Shown piece by piece: positions 8,894 to 16,825 of a stretch of DNA of 64,000 bases; within the stretch, counting starts at the first letter, position 1, and the number at the start of each line of letters is the position of its first letter. The notes under the pieces were generated by a model. That model was not told the origin of the DNA. It did not search any database and saw only the letters and a program-made list of their open reading frames with translations. The DNA is taken from the NCBI RefSeq assembly GCF_004785685.1, contig NZ_SRPF01000002.1, positions 558,001 through 622,000 of the forward strand, read 5' to 3'. Both the position numbers and the translations under genes were made by a program. The DNA is from Marinobacter confluentis (lineage in GTDB: Bacteria > Pseudomonadota > Gammaproteobacteria > Pseudomonadales > Oleiphilaceae).

Positions 8894-10177
8894 ATGACAC
8901 AGCATTCTCCGGTTCCCTCCTATTACGCCGCCTGTGCCAATCCGGCACCGCCGCGCCCTGCCCTTAAAGGCCAGTTTGAGGCCGATGTGTGTGTGGTGGG
9001 TGGCGGATACACCGGTCTATCCACCGCCCTGTTCCTGGCCGAAGCCGGTTACCGTGTTGTGGTGCTGGAGGCAGCAACCGTTGGTTGGGGCGCGTCCGGC
9101 AGAAATGGCGGCCAGATCGTCAACAGCTTCAGCCGGGACCTGGACAGCATTGAGCGCCAGACCACACCCGATCACCTGCGCCTGCTGGCAGACATGGCCT
9201 TCGAAGGCAGCCAGATCATCCGCCAGCGGGTTCGGGATTACGCCATTCAGTGTGACCTGAAAGAAGGTGGCATCTTCGCCGCCCTCAACCCGCGCCAGCT
9301 CAGACACCTGGAAAACCAGCAGGCACTATGGCAGCGGTTTGGTTACAGCCAGCTAGAATTGCTGAACCAGGAAGCCATCCGGGCCCGGGTCGGTACCGAT
9401 CGCTACGTGGGCGGCGCCATTGATCACACCGGCGGGCATATCCACCCCCTGAACCTTGCCCTGGGTGAAGCGGCCGCACTGGAGAGCCTGGGCGGTGTCA
9501 TTCACGAGCATTCAGAAGTCACGCAGCTTGTTCCCGGCCAGCCGGCAACGGTAAAAACCCGCGATGGCGAAGTCAAAGCACAGTTCGTGGTGCTGGCCGG
9601 CAATGCCTACCTGGGCGGCCTGGTGCCGGAACTGGGCGCCAAATCCATGCCCTGTGGCTCGCAGATCATCGCTACCGAGCCCCTTGATGAGGCCACGGCC
9701 CAGCGCCTGTTACCCGAAGACAACTGCGTGGAAGACTGCAACTACCTGCTGGATTATTTCCGCCTGTCTGGCGACAAACGCCTTATCTATGGCGGCGGCG
9801 TGGTCTACGGTGCCCGCGACCCCGCCAACGTCGAACGGCTGATTCGCCCCAAAATGACCAAAACGTTCCCCGAACTGACCGGGATAAAAGTGGATTACGC
9901 CTGGACCGGCAACTTTCTGCTCACTCTGTCACGGCTGCCGCAACTGGGCCGCCTGCAGGACAACGTATTCTATTCCCAGGGCTGCTCTGGCCACGGTGTC
10001 ACCTTCACCCACGTTGCCGGCAAGGCTCTGGCACTGGCGATTCAGGGCCAGGCTGAACGCTTCGACGCCTTCGCCAGCTTGCCTCATTACCCCTTCCCGG
10101 GCGGGCGGGCGTTCAGGGTGCCATTAACGGCCATTGGCGCCTGGTATTACGCAATGCGGGATCGGCTGGGGTTGTGA
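8894..10177 (+). CDS. puuB: Gamma-glutamylputrescine oxidoreductase (FAD)
   Basis: FAD-dependent amine oxidase of the DAO family that oxidises gamma-glutamylputrescine to the aldehyde used by PuuC. It has 427 residues, matching E. coli PuuB. The N-terminal Rossmann dinucleotide motif is clear (VCVVGGGYTGLSTALFLAEAG, about residues 32-52, with the acceptor acidic residue in VVLEA), followed by the family signature GWGASGRNGGQ. Other PuuB-like blocks are NAYLGG, the VEDCNYLLDYFRL segment and the C-terminal GCSGHGVTFTH, HYPFPGGR and YAMRDRLGL. The order puuA, puuC (opposite strand), puuB gives three enzymes of the pathway; the amidase PuuD and transaminase PuuE are not in the window. Confidence 0.93.
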   Translation: MTQHSPVPSYYAACANPAPPRPALKGQFEADVCVVGGGYTGLSTALFLAEAGYRVVVLEAATVGWGASGRNGGQIVNSFSRDLDSIERQTTPDHLRLLADMAFEGSQIIRQRVRDYAIQCDLKEGGIFAALNPRQLRHLENQQALWQRFGYSQLELLNQEAIRARVGTDRYVGGAIDHTGGHIHPLNLALGEAAALESLGGVIHEHSEVTQLVPGQPATVKTRDGEVKAQFVVLAGNAYLGGLVPELGAKSMPCGSQIIATEPLDEATAQRLLPEDNCVEDCNYLLDYFRLSGDKRLIYGGGVVYGARDPANVERLIRPKMTKTFPELTGIKVDYAWTGNFLLTLSRLPQLGRLQDNVFYSQGCSGHGVTFTHVAGKALALAIQGQAERFDAFASLPHYPFPGGRAFRVPLTAIGAWYYAMRDRLGL

Positions 10178-10205
10178 TAGAAGGTGATAGAAGGTGATAG
10201 AAGGT
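10175..10205 (+). repeat. Three tandem copies of a 10-bp unit
   Basis: The unit TGATAGAAGG is repeated exactly three times from 10175, beginning with the TGA stop codon of puuB. Each unit therefore supplies a further TGA or TAG in shifting frames. It is a simple direct repeat, probably from replication slippage; no function is suggested. Confidence 0.9.
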
Positions 10206-10304
10206 AACGGGAGGACAAGATTTCAGAAGATTGTCGGTACATGCTAAGTTACCCGGAACTATCCGACATTAATTCGACAAAGCAAAACCATAGGAAAGCC
10301 TCTC

Positions 10305-10448
10305 ATGACCCTGCATCTTGAACTCGCCCCCCTCATCAGCCTTGGTGCCGGCATCGGTATTCTGGTATTCCCCAAACTGCTCAACTACATCGTTGCCGGA
10401 TATCTGATCGCCCTGGGGGTGCTCGGGCTTCTTGGACACTCGTTCTAA
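10305..10448 (+). CDS. DUF3096-like small membrane protein
   Basis: A 47-residue protein with ATG at 10305, preceded by TAGGAAAG at ribosome-binding distance. It is almost entirely hydrophobic in two helices (LISLGAGIGILVF and YIVAGYLIALGVLGLLG) separated by PKLLN. The pattern APLISLxAGIxIL-xxPxLLNYIVAxYLI is what I recall of DUF3096, a family of tiny membrane proteins of unknown role found widely in proteobacteria. It is monocistronic or the first gene of a short run with the 77-residue protein and the patatin-like lipase. Confidence 0.8.
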   Translation: MTLHLELAPLISLGAGIGILVFPKLLNYIVAGYLIALGVLGLLGHSF

Positions 10449-10472
10449 CCAGCCACCCGTCGAACATCGCTG

Positions 10473-10706
10473 ATGCGCCCCGAAGAATGGCAGGCCATAC
10501 TGGAAGCCATCCCAGATGTCCGGGATGGCCTGACCCGCACCGAACGAATCGTTCTGTATGTGCTGCAACAAACCCAGAAGGAACTGCAGGACCGCAACGT
10601 CCCCACGGTTATGCTTTACGGGCGTGTTCTGGAATACGTGGACATGAGCGAAGCGGAACTTCACCTGTATCTTGATCGGCTGGGGGTCAAAGGAGATGGG
10701 CGGTGA
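10473..10706 (+). CDS. Hypothetical 77-residue protein
   Basis: Small acidic soluble protein of 77 residues, with no signal peptide or membrane segment. Predicted to be mostly helical (EEWQAILEAI, GLTRTERIVLYVLQQTQKEL, MSEAELHLYLDRLG). The TERIVLYVLQ segment followed by a second helix pair is reminiscent of a small winged-helix or XRE-like fold, but no family is recognised. The codon pattern is coding-like, and it sits 24 bp after the DUF3096 gene and 19 bp before the patatin gene, so the three could be cotranscribed. The start has no strong ribosome-binding site. Confidence 0.6.
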   Translation: MRPEEWQAILEAIPDVRDGLTRTERIVLYVLQQTQKELQDRNVPTVMLYGRVLEYVDMSEAELHLYLDRLGVKGDGR

Positions 10707-10725
10707 CTGAAACAGGAATTCGACG

Positions 10726-11619
10726 ATGAAACTCAACCCCTTTAATACCCGAATTGGCCTCGCTCTGGGCGGCGGTGCTGCCAAGGGCATCGCTCACATT
10801 GGCGCGCTGAAAGCGTTCGAGGAAGAGCAGATCGATATCCACTGCATTGCCGGAACCAGCGTGGGTGCACTGGTTGCCAGTTATCACGCCTTTGGTCGCC
10901 CGGCAGAATCCATACTTTCGATCTGCTCAACGTTGAACCTGTCCAAGATTATTAACTTCACCTTCGAGCGCGGCGGCCTGTTCAGTACCGATAACATCCG
11001 CAGCATGATCCATCGTGATCTGGGGGACGTGCGAATTGAAAACGCCAATATCCCGCTCGCTATCTGCGCCACGGATATCGAAACCGGCGAACAGCTGGTC
11101 TTCCGGGAAGGAAACCTGGCCGACGCGGTTTGTGCCTCGATGGCAGTGCCCGGGCTGTTTGTTCCGGTAGAAGTGAACGGTCGCATTCTGGTCGATGGCG
11201 GACTGGTCGAGAACGTACCAATCTCACCCCTGGCAAGCATGGGTGCAGGCATCACCATTGCCATCGACCTGAGCCACGTCACCCGTTACCCGAAGCCTGA
11301 AGACACCTTTGATGTCATCAGCAACGCCATCAATATCGGCATTGACTTCAACACCCGCAAACAGCTGAAAAAAGCGGATATTGCGGTACCGCTGAACCTT
11401 AGCCGATACAGTCTCACCAACAACGCTGATTGTATCGATGAGCTGTTCCAGGAAGGCTATCGCCCGATGAAGAAAAAGATCCAGCGGGTGCTGTGGTACA
11501 AGCGCATGAATCTGGTGATTCACTTACTGAAAACGGCGAGGGCACTGCTGCCACTCAAAGTGCCGGAGCTCATCAAGGACCTGAAACAACAGGCCCTCAC
11601 AATCCGCGACCGGAGCTAA
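10726..11619 (+). CDS. Patatin-like phospholipase (RssA type)
   Basis: Putative serine lipid acyl-hydrolase of 297 residues. The patatin landmarks are all present: oxyanion-hole loop GGGAAKG (15-21), nucleophile elbow GTSVG (Ser45) and catalytic Asp157 in DGGLVENVP. There is no signal peptide, which fits the cytoplasmic or membrane-peripheral bacterial RssA/YchK group. The C-terminal 60 residues are basic and amphipathic, plausible for membrane contact. The ATG follows AGGAATTCGACG. The substrate is unknown; lysophospholipid or phospholipid turnover is the family expectation only. Confidence 0.88.
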   Translation: MKLNPFNTRIGLALGGGAAKGIAHIGALKAFEEEQIDIHCIAGTSVGALVASYHAFGRPAESILSICSTLNLSKIINFTFERGGLFSTDNIRSMIHRDLGDVRIENANIPLAICATDIETGEQLVFREGNLADAVCASMAVPGLFVPVEVNGRILVDGGLVENVPISPLASMGAGITIAIDLSHVTRYPKPEDTFDVISNAINIGIDFNTRKQLKKADIAVPLNLSRYSLTNNADCIDELFQEGYRPMKKKIQRVLWYKRMNLVIHLLKTARALLPLKVPELIKDLKQQALTIRDRS

Positions 11620-11633
11620 ACTCTGTCTGCTTG

Positions 11634-12356
11634 TCAGCCCAGCAGGCACTCTTTGGCTTCATTAATCCGGGCAGCCAGATAGTTGCTGCCACCCCGGTCG
11701 GGGTGCATTTTCTGCATCATCCGGCGATGGGCCTGAATGATCTCGTCCCGGCTGGCGCCGGGCTCTACGCCCAGAATGTCCCGGGCCTCGCTTTCCGTCA
11801 GCGGGCCACCCGCGGAACTACTGCCACCAGAAGGCCCATACTCGGCGCCCTCGCCGCCATCGTCATCGGCGCGCCAGGAATCGCCGAACCGGCGGTCCAG
11901 GTAGCTTTCCAGTAACCTGGCGGAATCCTCGTCCTGCGCCCGACAGTATTGCAACAGATCAAGAAACTCGTCCTCGCCCAGATCCGCCAGCGCACGCCCG
12001 GCCATAGGCCCCTTAAGGATCTGGCCACTCATGGTTCCGGAATCATGATCCAGAGTCATATCAAGGATATCGCTGGACACATGGGACTGGTTTCCCGGTT
12101 TCGCTTTGGCCCCGCCGACACCACCCATCTGCCCCATCAACAGAGAAGGCAGCATCCGCCGCAGGAAGGGCAGAAGAAACGCCAACAAACCAAAGAGAAA
12201 GTGCAGCCGGCCGGTGAGCGCCATCACCACCACAATTGCGATACCGGAGGCAACGGCCAGCTTGATGATGGCCGGCTTGCGCTGGCCCGGCGGCTGATTC
12301 CGCAGCCAGACCCAGGCCACAACCGACAGAAAAACAACCAATAAGGTCAATGGCAC
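11634..12356 (-). CDS. Membrane-anchored C-terminal J-domain protein
   Basis: A 240-residue protein with a hydrophobic N-terminus (two or three membrane helices in residues 1-75), an Ala/Gly/Ser-rich variable middle, and a J-domain at the extreme C-terminus (about 190-240: ESEARDILGVEPGASRDEIIQAHRRMMQKMHPDRGG). The HPD triad that stimulates the ATPase of Hsp70 is intact. The architecture of a TM anchor followed by a C-terminal J-domain is the mitochondrial Tim14/Pam18 and DjlC/DjlB-like plan. It is expected to recruit DnaK to the inner membrane. Converges with the patatin gene (15-bp gap) and follows the VWA-like gene on the same strand. Confidence 0.85.
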   Translation of the reverse strand: MPLTLLVVFLSVVAWVWLRNQPPGQRKPAIIKLAVASGIAIVVVMALTGRLHFLFGLLAFLLPFLRRMLPSLLMGQMGGVGGAKAKPGNQSHVSSDILDMTLDHDSGTMSGQILKGPMAGRALADLGEDEFLDLLQYCRAQDEDSARLLESYLDRRFGDSWRADDDGGEGAEYGPSGGSSSAGGPLTESEARDILGVEPGASRDEIIQAHRRMMQKMHPDRGGSNYLAARINEAKECLLG

Positions 12357-12374
12357 TCGTAGACTCCCGGTTGA

Positions 12375-13073
12375 CTACCTGATCTGTTGGGTCAGACGTT
12401 TTACCTCAGCAGAGCTGCGGCTGGAAAAGTCCTGCAGGGCCTTGGCGCCCCCTGAAGCATAGACCGCAACGGCGGCCAGAAGATCCTTGAGTGCCTGCGG
12501 GCTGTTGCGATCAAACGGGGCATAAGCGCCGCCGGAAAGCTTGCTGATCTGCTGGAACACCGCCCTGGCATGGGCATCCGCACCTTCATGGAACATGAAC
12601 ACCGGGGTTCGCAGCATGCCCAGTTCGCCGGCGGTATGGCATAGCTCGTCCACCGGCTCTTCGCAGCAATCGCCGATAAACACTACGGCCTTGACGGTTT
12701 TTGTGCGGGTTTCTTTTAAGGCGTGGGCCAGCACCCGGCTGATCTGGGTGCGACCGCCGAGGCAGGAAACGCCGTTCATCAGATTCAATAGTTGCCCGGT
12801 CTCGGACACGAACTGTGTCGCCTTGAATTCACCATACCCCCGGTAGTAACAAAGCTGAATTGCGAGGCCACCCAGGTCCCGGGTCGCCACAAACAGCTCG
12901 CTCTGCAGGTGACACGCCTGGTCCCAGGTTGGCTCCCGGCTACCGGTGGCGTCCAGGGCAAAAATCAGCCTGCCCTGCCCGCTGCCACCCCGGTTGGGAA
13001 GGGTGCGAACCTCGTTAATGAAACGGTCAATCGACTGTTTATCGGATCTGGTGCGTAGTTTTTTGTCAGGCAT
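12375..13073 (-). CDS. VWA-like domain protein
   Basis: Soluble protein of about 232 residues with a von Willebrand A-like fold: a first strand ending in LIFALDATGSREPTW (MIDAS-like, DxTxS where DxSxS is usual), a conserved GGRTQIS segment matching the MIDAS Thr position, and AVVFIGDCCEE as the strand with the third acidic site. No signal peptide. The start at 13073 (MPDKKLRTR) is preferred because AGAAG lies just upstream; a longer form could begin at 13103. It is 18 bp upstream of the J-domain gene and probably cotranscribed with it. Function is not known; VWA proteins usually act as metal-dependent binding modules in complexes. Confidence 0.75.
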   Translation of the reverse strand: MPDKKLRTRSDKQSIDRFINEVRTLPNRGGSGQGRLIFALDATGSREPTWDQACHLQSELFVATRDLGGLAIQLCYYRGYGEFKATQFVSETGQLLNLMNGVSCLGGRTQISRVLAHALKETRTKTVKAVVFIGDCCEEPVDELCHTAGELGMLRTPVFMFHEGADAHARAVFQQISKLSGGAYAPFDRNSPQALKDLLAAVAVYASGGAKALQDFSSRSSAEVKRLTQQIR

Positions 13074-13160
13074 AAGCTTCTGGGAACCGCCCGTTCCAGC
13101 CAATGAATCTCTCTAAGCCTAGGGCAATCGCAGCGGGATTCACAGGTTCGGCCCTTACCT

Positions 13161-13340
13161 TCACATAAAGAAATGGCGAAGCATCTGCAGAACAAGAGCC
13201 AGCGCCAGCAGCGGGAAAATCCACCGCGTGATTTTGCTGTAGTCCCGGGACTCGCCCTTGGGGGCATATTTTTCAACCAGTGGAATAATTACGATCAAAC
13301 CCAGAAACAGAACCGCGAGTATCGTCAGCAAAGTGCCCAT
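13161..13340 (-). CDS. Small membrane protein (59 residues)
   Basis: ATG at 13338-13340, TGA at 13161-13163. The protein has an N-terminal hydrophobic helix (LLTILAVLFLGLIVIIPLV), a charged middle (EKYAPKGESRDYSKITRW) and a second helix (IFPLLALALVLQMLRHFF). GAGAAG lies upstream of the start. The two-helix hairpin layout and coding-like codon use support a real gene. No family is recognised. It is 88 bp upstream of the VWA-like gene on the same strand and may be the first gene of that operon. Confidence 0.65.
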   Translation of the reverse strand: MGTLLTILAVLFLGLIVIIPLVEKYAPKGESRDYSKITRWIFPLLALALVLQMLRHFFM

Positions 13341-13553
13341 GGCCGGCTTCTCCTCTGAAATTATAACTAGTCGTCCCTCAAGGCAGATTTTTCACCATAA
13401 CAGACACCGATAAACCGGAAGACCACCCCAAAACACATCAGTTCCGCTTTTCCGGAAATTACCTACTCCTCACTTATTACATTTATTTTATTTACATGTT
13501 AAAACTAATCATGGACTCGCTCACAGCGGGTCATTGAAGCAGGGAGAAATGCC

Positions 13554-14939
13554 ATGAAAGCTTTTATGATGCTAGCCGCTTTATCCGCCATGGTCGGCCT
13601 CGGCATGCCGGCCTACGCAGAACACCCGCAAAGCAATTCCGAAGTCACCTACATACCGGATGTCACCTTTACTCTGCGAACCGACATCGCAGACGGCAAG
13701 CTGGTCTATATCAGTGAAGCCGGCCCCACCAAAGGTCAGGTAAATCCTGACCTTAAAGTAGCTGAGGGCGCTGTGGTTCAGATCAACGTCGTCAATGGCG
13801 ATGGCGCGCTTCATGACCTGGCCATACCCGAGTTCGATGCCCAGTCCGACCAGATTTCCGGCAAAGGTGCGGCCACGTCCATCGTGTTCCGCGCCAATAA
13901 GGAAGGGACCTTCGAGTACCTTTGCACACTGCCCGGACACAAGGCCGCGGGCATGGTCGGCAAACTGATCGTCGGCGACCCGCAGCAGCAGGCGGGCGGT
14001 ACCGACAAAGACCTTTCCAAAGACCCTCATGACGTCGGTGAACCGGTCGGCAAGCGGGGACCCAAGAATGTCACCGTTGACCTTGAAACTACCGAAGTAG
14101 TCGGTCGGCTGAGTGATGGCAGCAGCTACAAGTTCTGGACCTTCAATAACACCATCCCTGGGCCGATGATCCGGGTGCGGGTTGGCGATACGGTGACAGT
14201 GAATATGAAAAACGCCGACGAAAGCTCCAACATTCACTCCGTCGACTTTCATGCGGTCACCGGCCCGGGTGGCGGTGCAGCGGTCACCCAGGCAGCGCCC
14301 GGCCAATCCAAAAGCTTCAGCTTCAAGCCGCTGAGCCCGGGCCTGTACGTTTACCACTGTGCCACGCCAATGGTGGCCCAGCACATCACCAACGGTATGT
14401 ACGGCATGATTCTGGTGGAACCTGAAGGCGGGCTGTCCGAAGTCGATCGTGAATTCTATGTGATGCAGGGCGAGCTCTACACCGCACAACGTCACGGCTC
14501 CTCCGGCCTGCAGGAGTTCTCGCTCGACAAGATGCTCGACGAGCGCCCCGAGCACATGATGTTCAACGGTGCCATGGATGCCCTCACCGGTATCCACAAA
14601 ATGGAATCTGAAACCGGCGACAATGTCCGCATTTTCTTCGGCGTTGGTGGACCCAACCTGGTATCCAGCTTCCACGTAATCGGCGAGATCTTTGACAGGG
14701 TCTACGATCAGGCGTCCCTGACCAGCCCTCCACTCACGGATGTCCAGACCACGCTGGTGCCTCCTGGCGGTGCAACAATGGTTGAGTTTGTAACGGACTA
14801 TCCAGGCAGGTACATCCTGGTAGACCACGCGCTGTCACGGGCAGAAAAGGGCCTGGTGGGTATCCTGCAGGTGAACGGCGAAGCCGACCCGGCGATCTTT
14901 GAAAGCTCAGAGAGCGCAGACCAGAGCGCCGGGCACTGA
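13554..14939 (+). CDS. nirK: Copper nitrite reductase with additional N-terminal cupredoxin domain
   Basis: Periplasmic enzyme reducing nitrite to nitric oxide. A signal peptide (1-22) is followed by an extra cupredoxin domain (about 35-142) with a full type 1 copper set, His87, Cys124, His129, Met134. The two-domain NirK core follows: type 1 copper ligands His228, Cys269, His277, Met282; type 2 ligands His233, His268, His374; catalytic Asp231. This three-domain form is known from Hyphomicrobium denitrificans NirK, where the extra domain is thought to act in electron delivery. The ATG follows GGGAGAAATGCC. No nirV, nor or other denitrification gene is adjacent, so it is an orphan. I found no convincing FNR/NNR or NsrR box upstream. 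A terminator follows. Confidence 0.95.
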   Translation: MKAFMMLAALSAMVGLGMPAYAEHPQSNSEVTYIPDVTFTLRTDIADGKLVYISEAGPTKGQVNPDLKVAEGAVVQINVVNGDGALHDLAIPEFDAQSDQISGKGAATSIVFRANKEGTFEYLCTLPGHKAAGMVGKLIVGDPQQQAGGTDKDLSKDPHDVGEPVGKRGPKNVTVDLETTEVVGRLSDGSSYKFWTFNNTIPGPMIRVRVGDTVTVNMKNADESSNIHSVDFHAVTGPGGGAAVTQAAPGQSKSFSFKPLSPGLYVYHCATPMVAQHITNGMYGMILVEPEGGLSEVDREFYVMQGELYTAQRHGSSGLQEFSLDKMLDERPEHMMFNGAMDALTGIHKMESETGDNVRIFFGVGGPNLVSSFHVIGEIFDRVYDQASLTSPPLTDVQTTLVPPGGATMVEFVTDYPGRYILVDHALSRAEKGLVGILQVNGEADPAIFESSESADQSAGH

Positions 14940-14974
14940 CTCCGGATGCCAACCTACCAGATGTAAGTAAATTG

Positions 14975-14997
14975 ACCCCGGCGCTGGCCGGGGTTTC
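14975..14997 (+). terminator. Terminator of nirK
   Basis: Eight-bp stem ACCCCGGC / GCCGGGGT (14975-14982 and 14987-14994) with a 4-base loop and a short T tract, 35 bases after the nirK stop. The remnant of a minus-strand sensor gene reaches this element. Confidence 0.8.
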
Positions 14998-15766
14998 TAT
15001 ACCACTGATGGCTTCGTGAAGCTCAGGCTCCCGTTCCTTGGCGGGCAGAATCAGCGCACCCGGAATAATCAGCGCGACAAAAGCGAACACGAAGTAGCGG
15101 GCCGGCCGGTAGCCCCGGCGCCAGGCCAGAGTGCCACTGATCAACGCCAGAGCCAGCCAGATGGTGATGACCACCGTCGCCAGGGAGTGAGCATAACCAA
15201 CCGCAAGAAAGCAGCTGGGCATTCTCAATCGCGACCTGCCGGCGATAGTCCGTTTCCGGCATCAGGTCGAATTCAGGGTGTGATGAAAAGTAGGGGCTGG
15301 AAAAATGCATCAGCACCCGATAAGTGGTGTCAGGCTCCAATTCAAGGCGCTTGCCGTAATGCAGCATGTATTCCGAATCATGCTGATAGCCCATCTTTAA
15401 AGTCTGCACCTGCCCGTCTTCACTGTATACCCGGGCCTCGATACGGTTGATCAGGGAATTATGGGGGTTCAGCACCCAGCTTGTGACGTCCGCATCATGG
15501 CGCACCTCGCTGAACAGCCAGTACTCGCCACCGGTCAGGGCAACGGCATTAGCCGGCTCCTGGTCTGCTATCCAGGCGGGAATCTGCTGATAGGTATCCG
15601 GAAAGGTCCTGCTGCGGGCCATGTGAAGGTTTCCGCTCTGTTGCAGATCCACCGCATTGGCCGGCTGGGATGTAAAGGGCCGTAACTCTGCATGAATGGG
15701 CGTATGCCACCACCCGGCGAGAACAACCAACACTGCGGTGATAAGCCGGAACTGCTTGCGTTGCAT
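14998..15766 (-). pseudogene. Decayed 7TMR-DISM sensor gene (DISMED2 domain plus part of the 7TM)
   Basis: Reading from 15766, the product has a signal peptide (about 1-27) and a 7TMR-DISM extracellular domain of the DISMED2 kind (PDTYQQIPAWIADQE ... WLFSEVRH ... TTYRVLMHFSSPYFSS). At about 15210-15230 the frame is lost. The next frame continues with membrane-like sequence ending in AWRRGYRPARYFVFAFVAL, which I recognise as the late part of the DISM 7TM domain. The early helices between the two are missing, and no output domain (kinase or GGDEF) follows. So the gene has an internal deletion with frameshift and a lost 3' end. Intact members are sensor proteins; this one is most likely non-functional. 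Confidence 0.75.
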
Positions 15767-15938
15767 AGGACTTTTTCTTGTTACCGCAATTAGCGCATTC
15801 AAGATATATCAATACCGCCTTATAAGAAATAGCCTGGCATCCTTTCCTGACCGCAGATGTATTTCTGGTGAACCAAAAAGCCCTTTGAGGACTACACTGC
15901 TTAACAACTTACCTTTCCAATACCAACGGAGCGCCCGA

Positions 15939-16607
15939 ATGATAACCGTTCACCACCTCAATAATTCCCGCTCACAACGCATCCTGTGGATGCTGGAGGA
16001 GCTCGGCGTGCCCTACGAAATCCAGCGCTACGAGCGCGATTCAGAAACCATGCTGGCGCCGGCCAGCCTCAAGAAGGTGCACCCTCTGGGCAAATCACCG
16101 GTGATCACCGACGGCGATCTGGTGGTGGCAGAATCTGGCGCCATAATTGAATACCTGGCTCATACCTACGGCAAGGATAGCATGCTGCCTGAAACCGGCG
16201 GCCAGGCCTGGCTGGATTACACATACTGGCTGCACTATGCCGAAGGCTCATTGATGCCGCCGCTGGTGATGCGCCTGGTGTTTGAAAAAGTCAAAACCAG
16301 CCCGATGCCGTTTTTCATCAAACCTGTGGCGAAAGGCATTTCAGACAAAACCAATGAAATCTTCATCGGCCCTATGATCAACACACACCTGGATTTCGTG
16401 GAAGCCCACCTGGCGAAAAACACCTGGTTTCTGGGGGAAAATCTCAGCGCCGCGGATATCCAGATGAGCTTCCCGCTGGAAGCATCCGTGGCCCGGGGCA
16501 TCGTTGGCAATAACCGGCCCGCCATCAACGCCTGGGTGAAGAACGTACACGCCCGAGCGGCCTACCAGGAGGCGCTCAAAAAAGGGGGAGACTACGATTT
16601 TGCCTGA
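15939..16607 (+). CDS. Glutathione S-transferase
   Basis: Cytosolic GST of 222 residues. The N-terminal thioredoxin-like domain starts at MITVHHLNNSRSQRILWMLEELG with a Ser in the SRSxR position that usually activates glutathione, and carries the cis-Pro/gamma-glutamyl-binding elements GKSPVI and ESGAI (VVAESGAIIEYL). The C-terminal helical domain includes LSAADIQMSFPL, the N-capping/hydrophobic staple motif common in GSTs. The start at 15939 is chosen because the domain begins there; upstream in-frame Met codons extend into non-homologous sequence. The gene is transcribed alone and its substrate is not predictable. Confidence 0.9.
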   Translation: MITVHHLNNSRSQRILWMLEELGVPYEIQRYERDSETMLAPASLKKVHPLGKSPVITDGDLVVAESGAIIEYLAHTYGKDSMLPETGGQAWLDYTYWLHYAEGSLMPPLVMRLVFEKVKTSPMPFFIKPVAKGISDKTNEIFIGPMINTHLDFVEAHLAKNTWFLGENLSAADIQMSFPLEASVARGIVGNNRPAINAWVKNVHARAAYQEALKKGGDYDFA

Positions 16608-16716
16608 CGAGGTGCTTTCGAAGCGCGATTGCGCTAACTGTCAAATTTTAACCAATCTGAAGGAGGAAGCCTGCCTGAACATTAAATAAGAGTCGAAAAG
16701 TCTTTTTAATTGGGGA

Positions 16717-16737
16717 TTTTAGTGATTATCACTAAAA
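16717..16737. promoter_or_regulatory. Perfect 21-bp palindrome, candidate operator
   Basis: TTTTAGTGAT (16717-16726), a central T, then ATCACTAAAA (16728-16737): ten matched pairs. It lies about 90 bases before the start of the amino-acid ABC operon, in an AT-rich tract, so it could overlap the promoter. With no T tract in a suitable place and a 1-base loop it is not a terminator. A dimeric repressor or activator site is the natural reading; the regulator is not identified. Confidence 0.7.
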
Positions 16738-16825
16738 ATTCTGGGGTAGACTTTGTTGTGTAGATTGTCAGTGCATATACATATTGTATTTTCTGGCCGA
16801 TGACAAACAAACGGAGAAGAGAATT

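Noticed and set aside
13440..13553. Possible FNR/NNR or NsrR box upstream of nirK
   Set aside because: No TTGAT-N4-ATCAA or NsrR-like palindrome could be found; CATG pairs near 13496 and 13510 are too weak.
13581..14828. Long open frame (415 codons) antisense to nirK, and similar long antisense frames over puuA, lldD, sorA and the RND gene
   Set aside because: All mirror a strongly supported gene on the other strand. High GC at third positions creates such frames; no family, ribosome-binding site or signal was seen.
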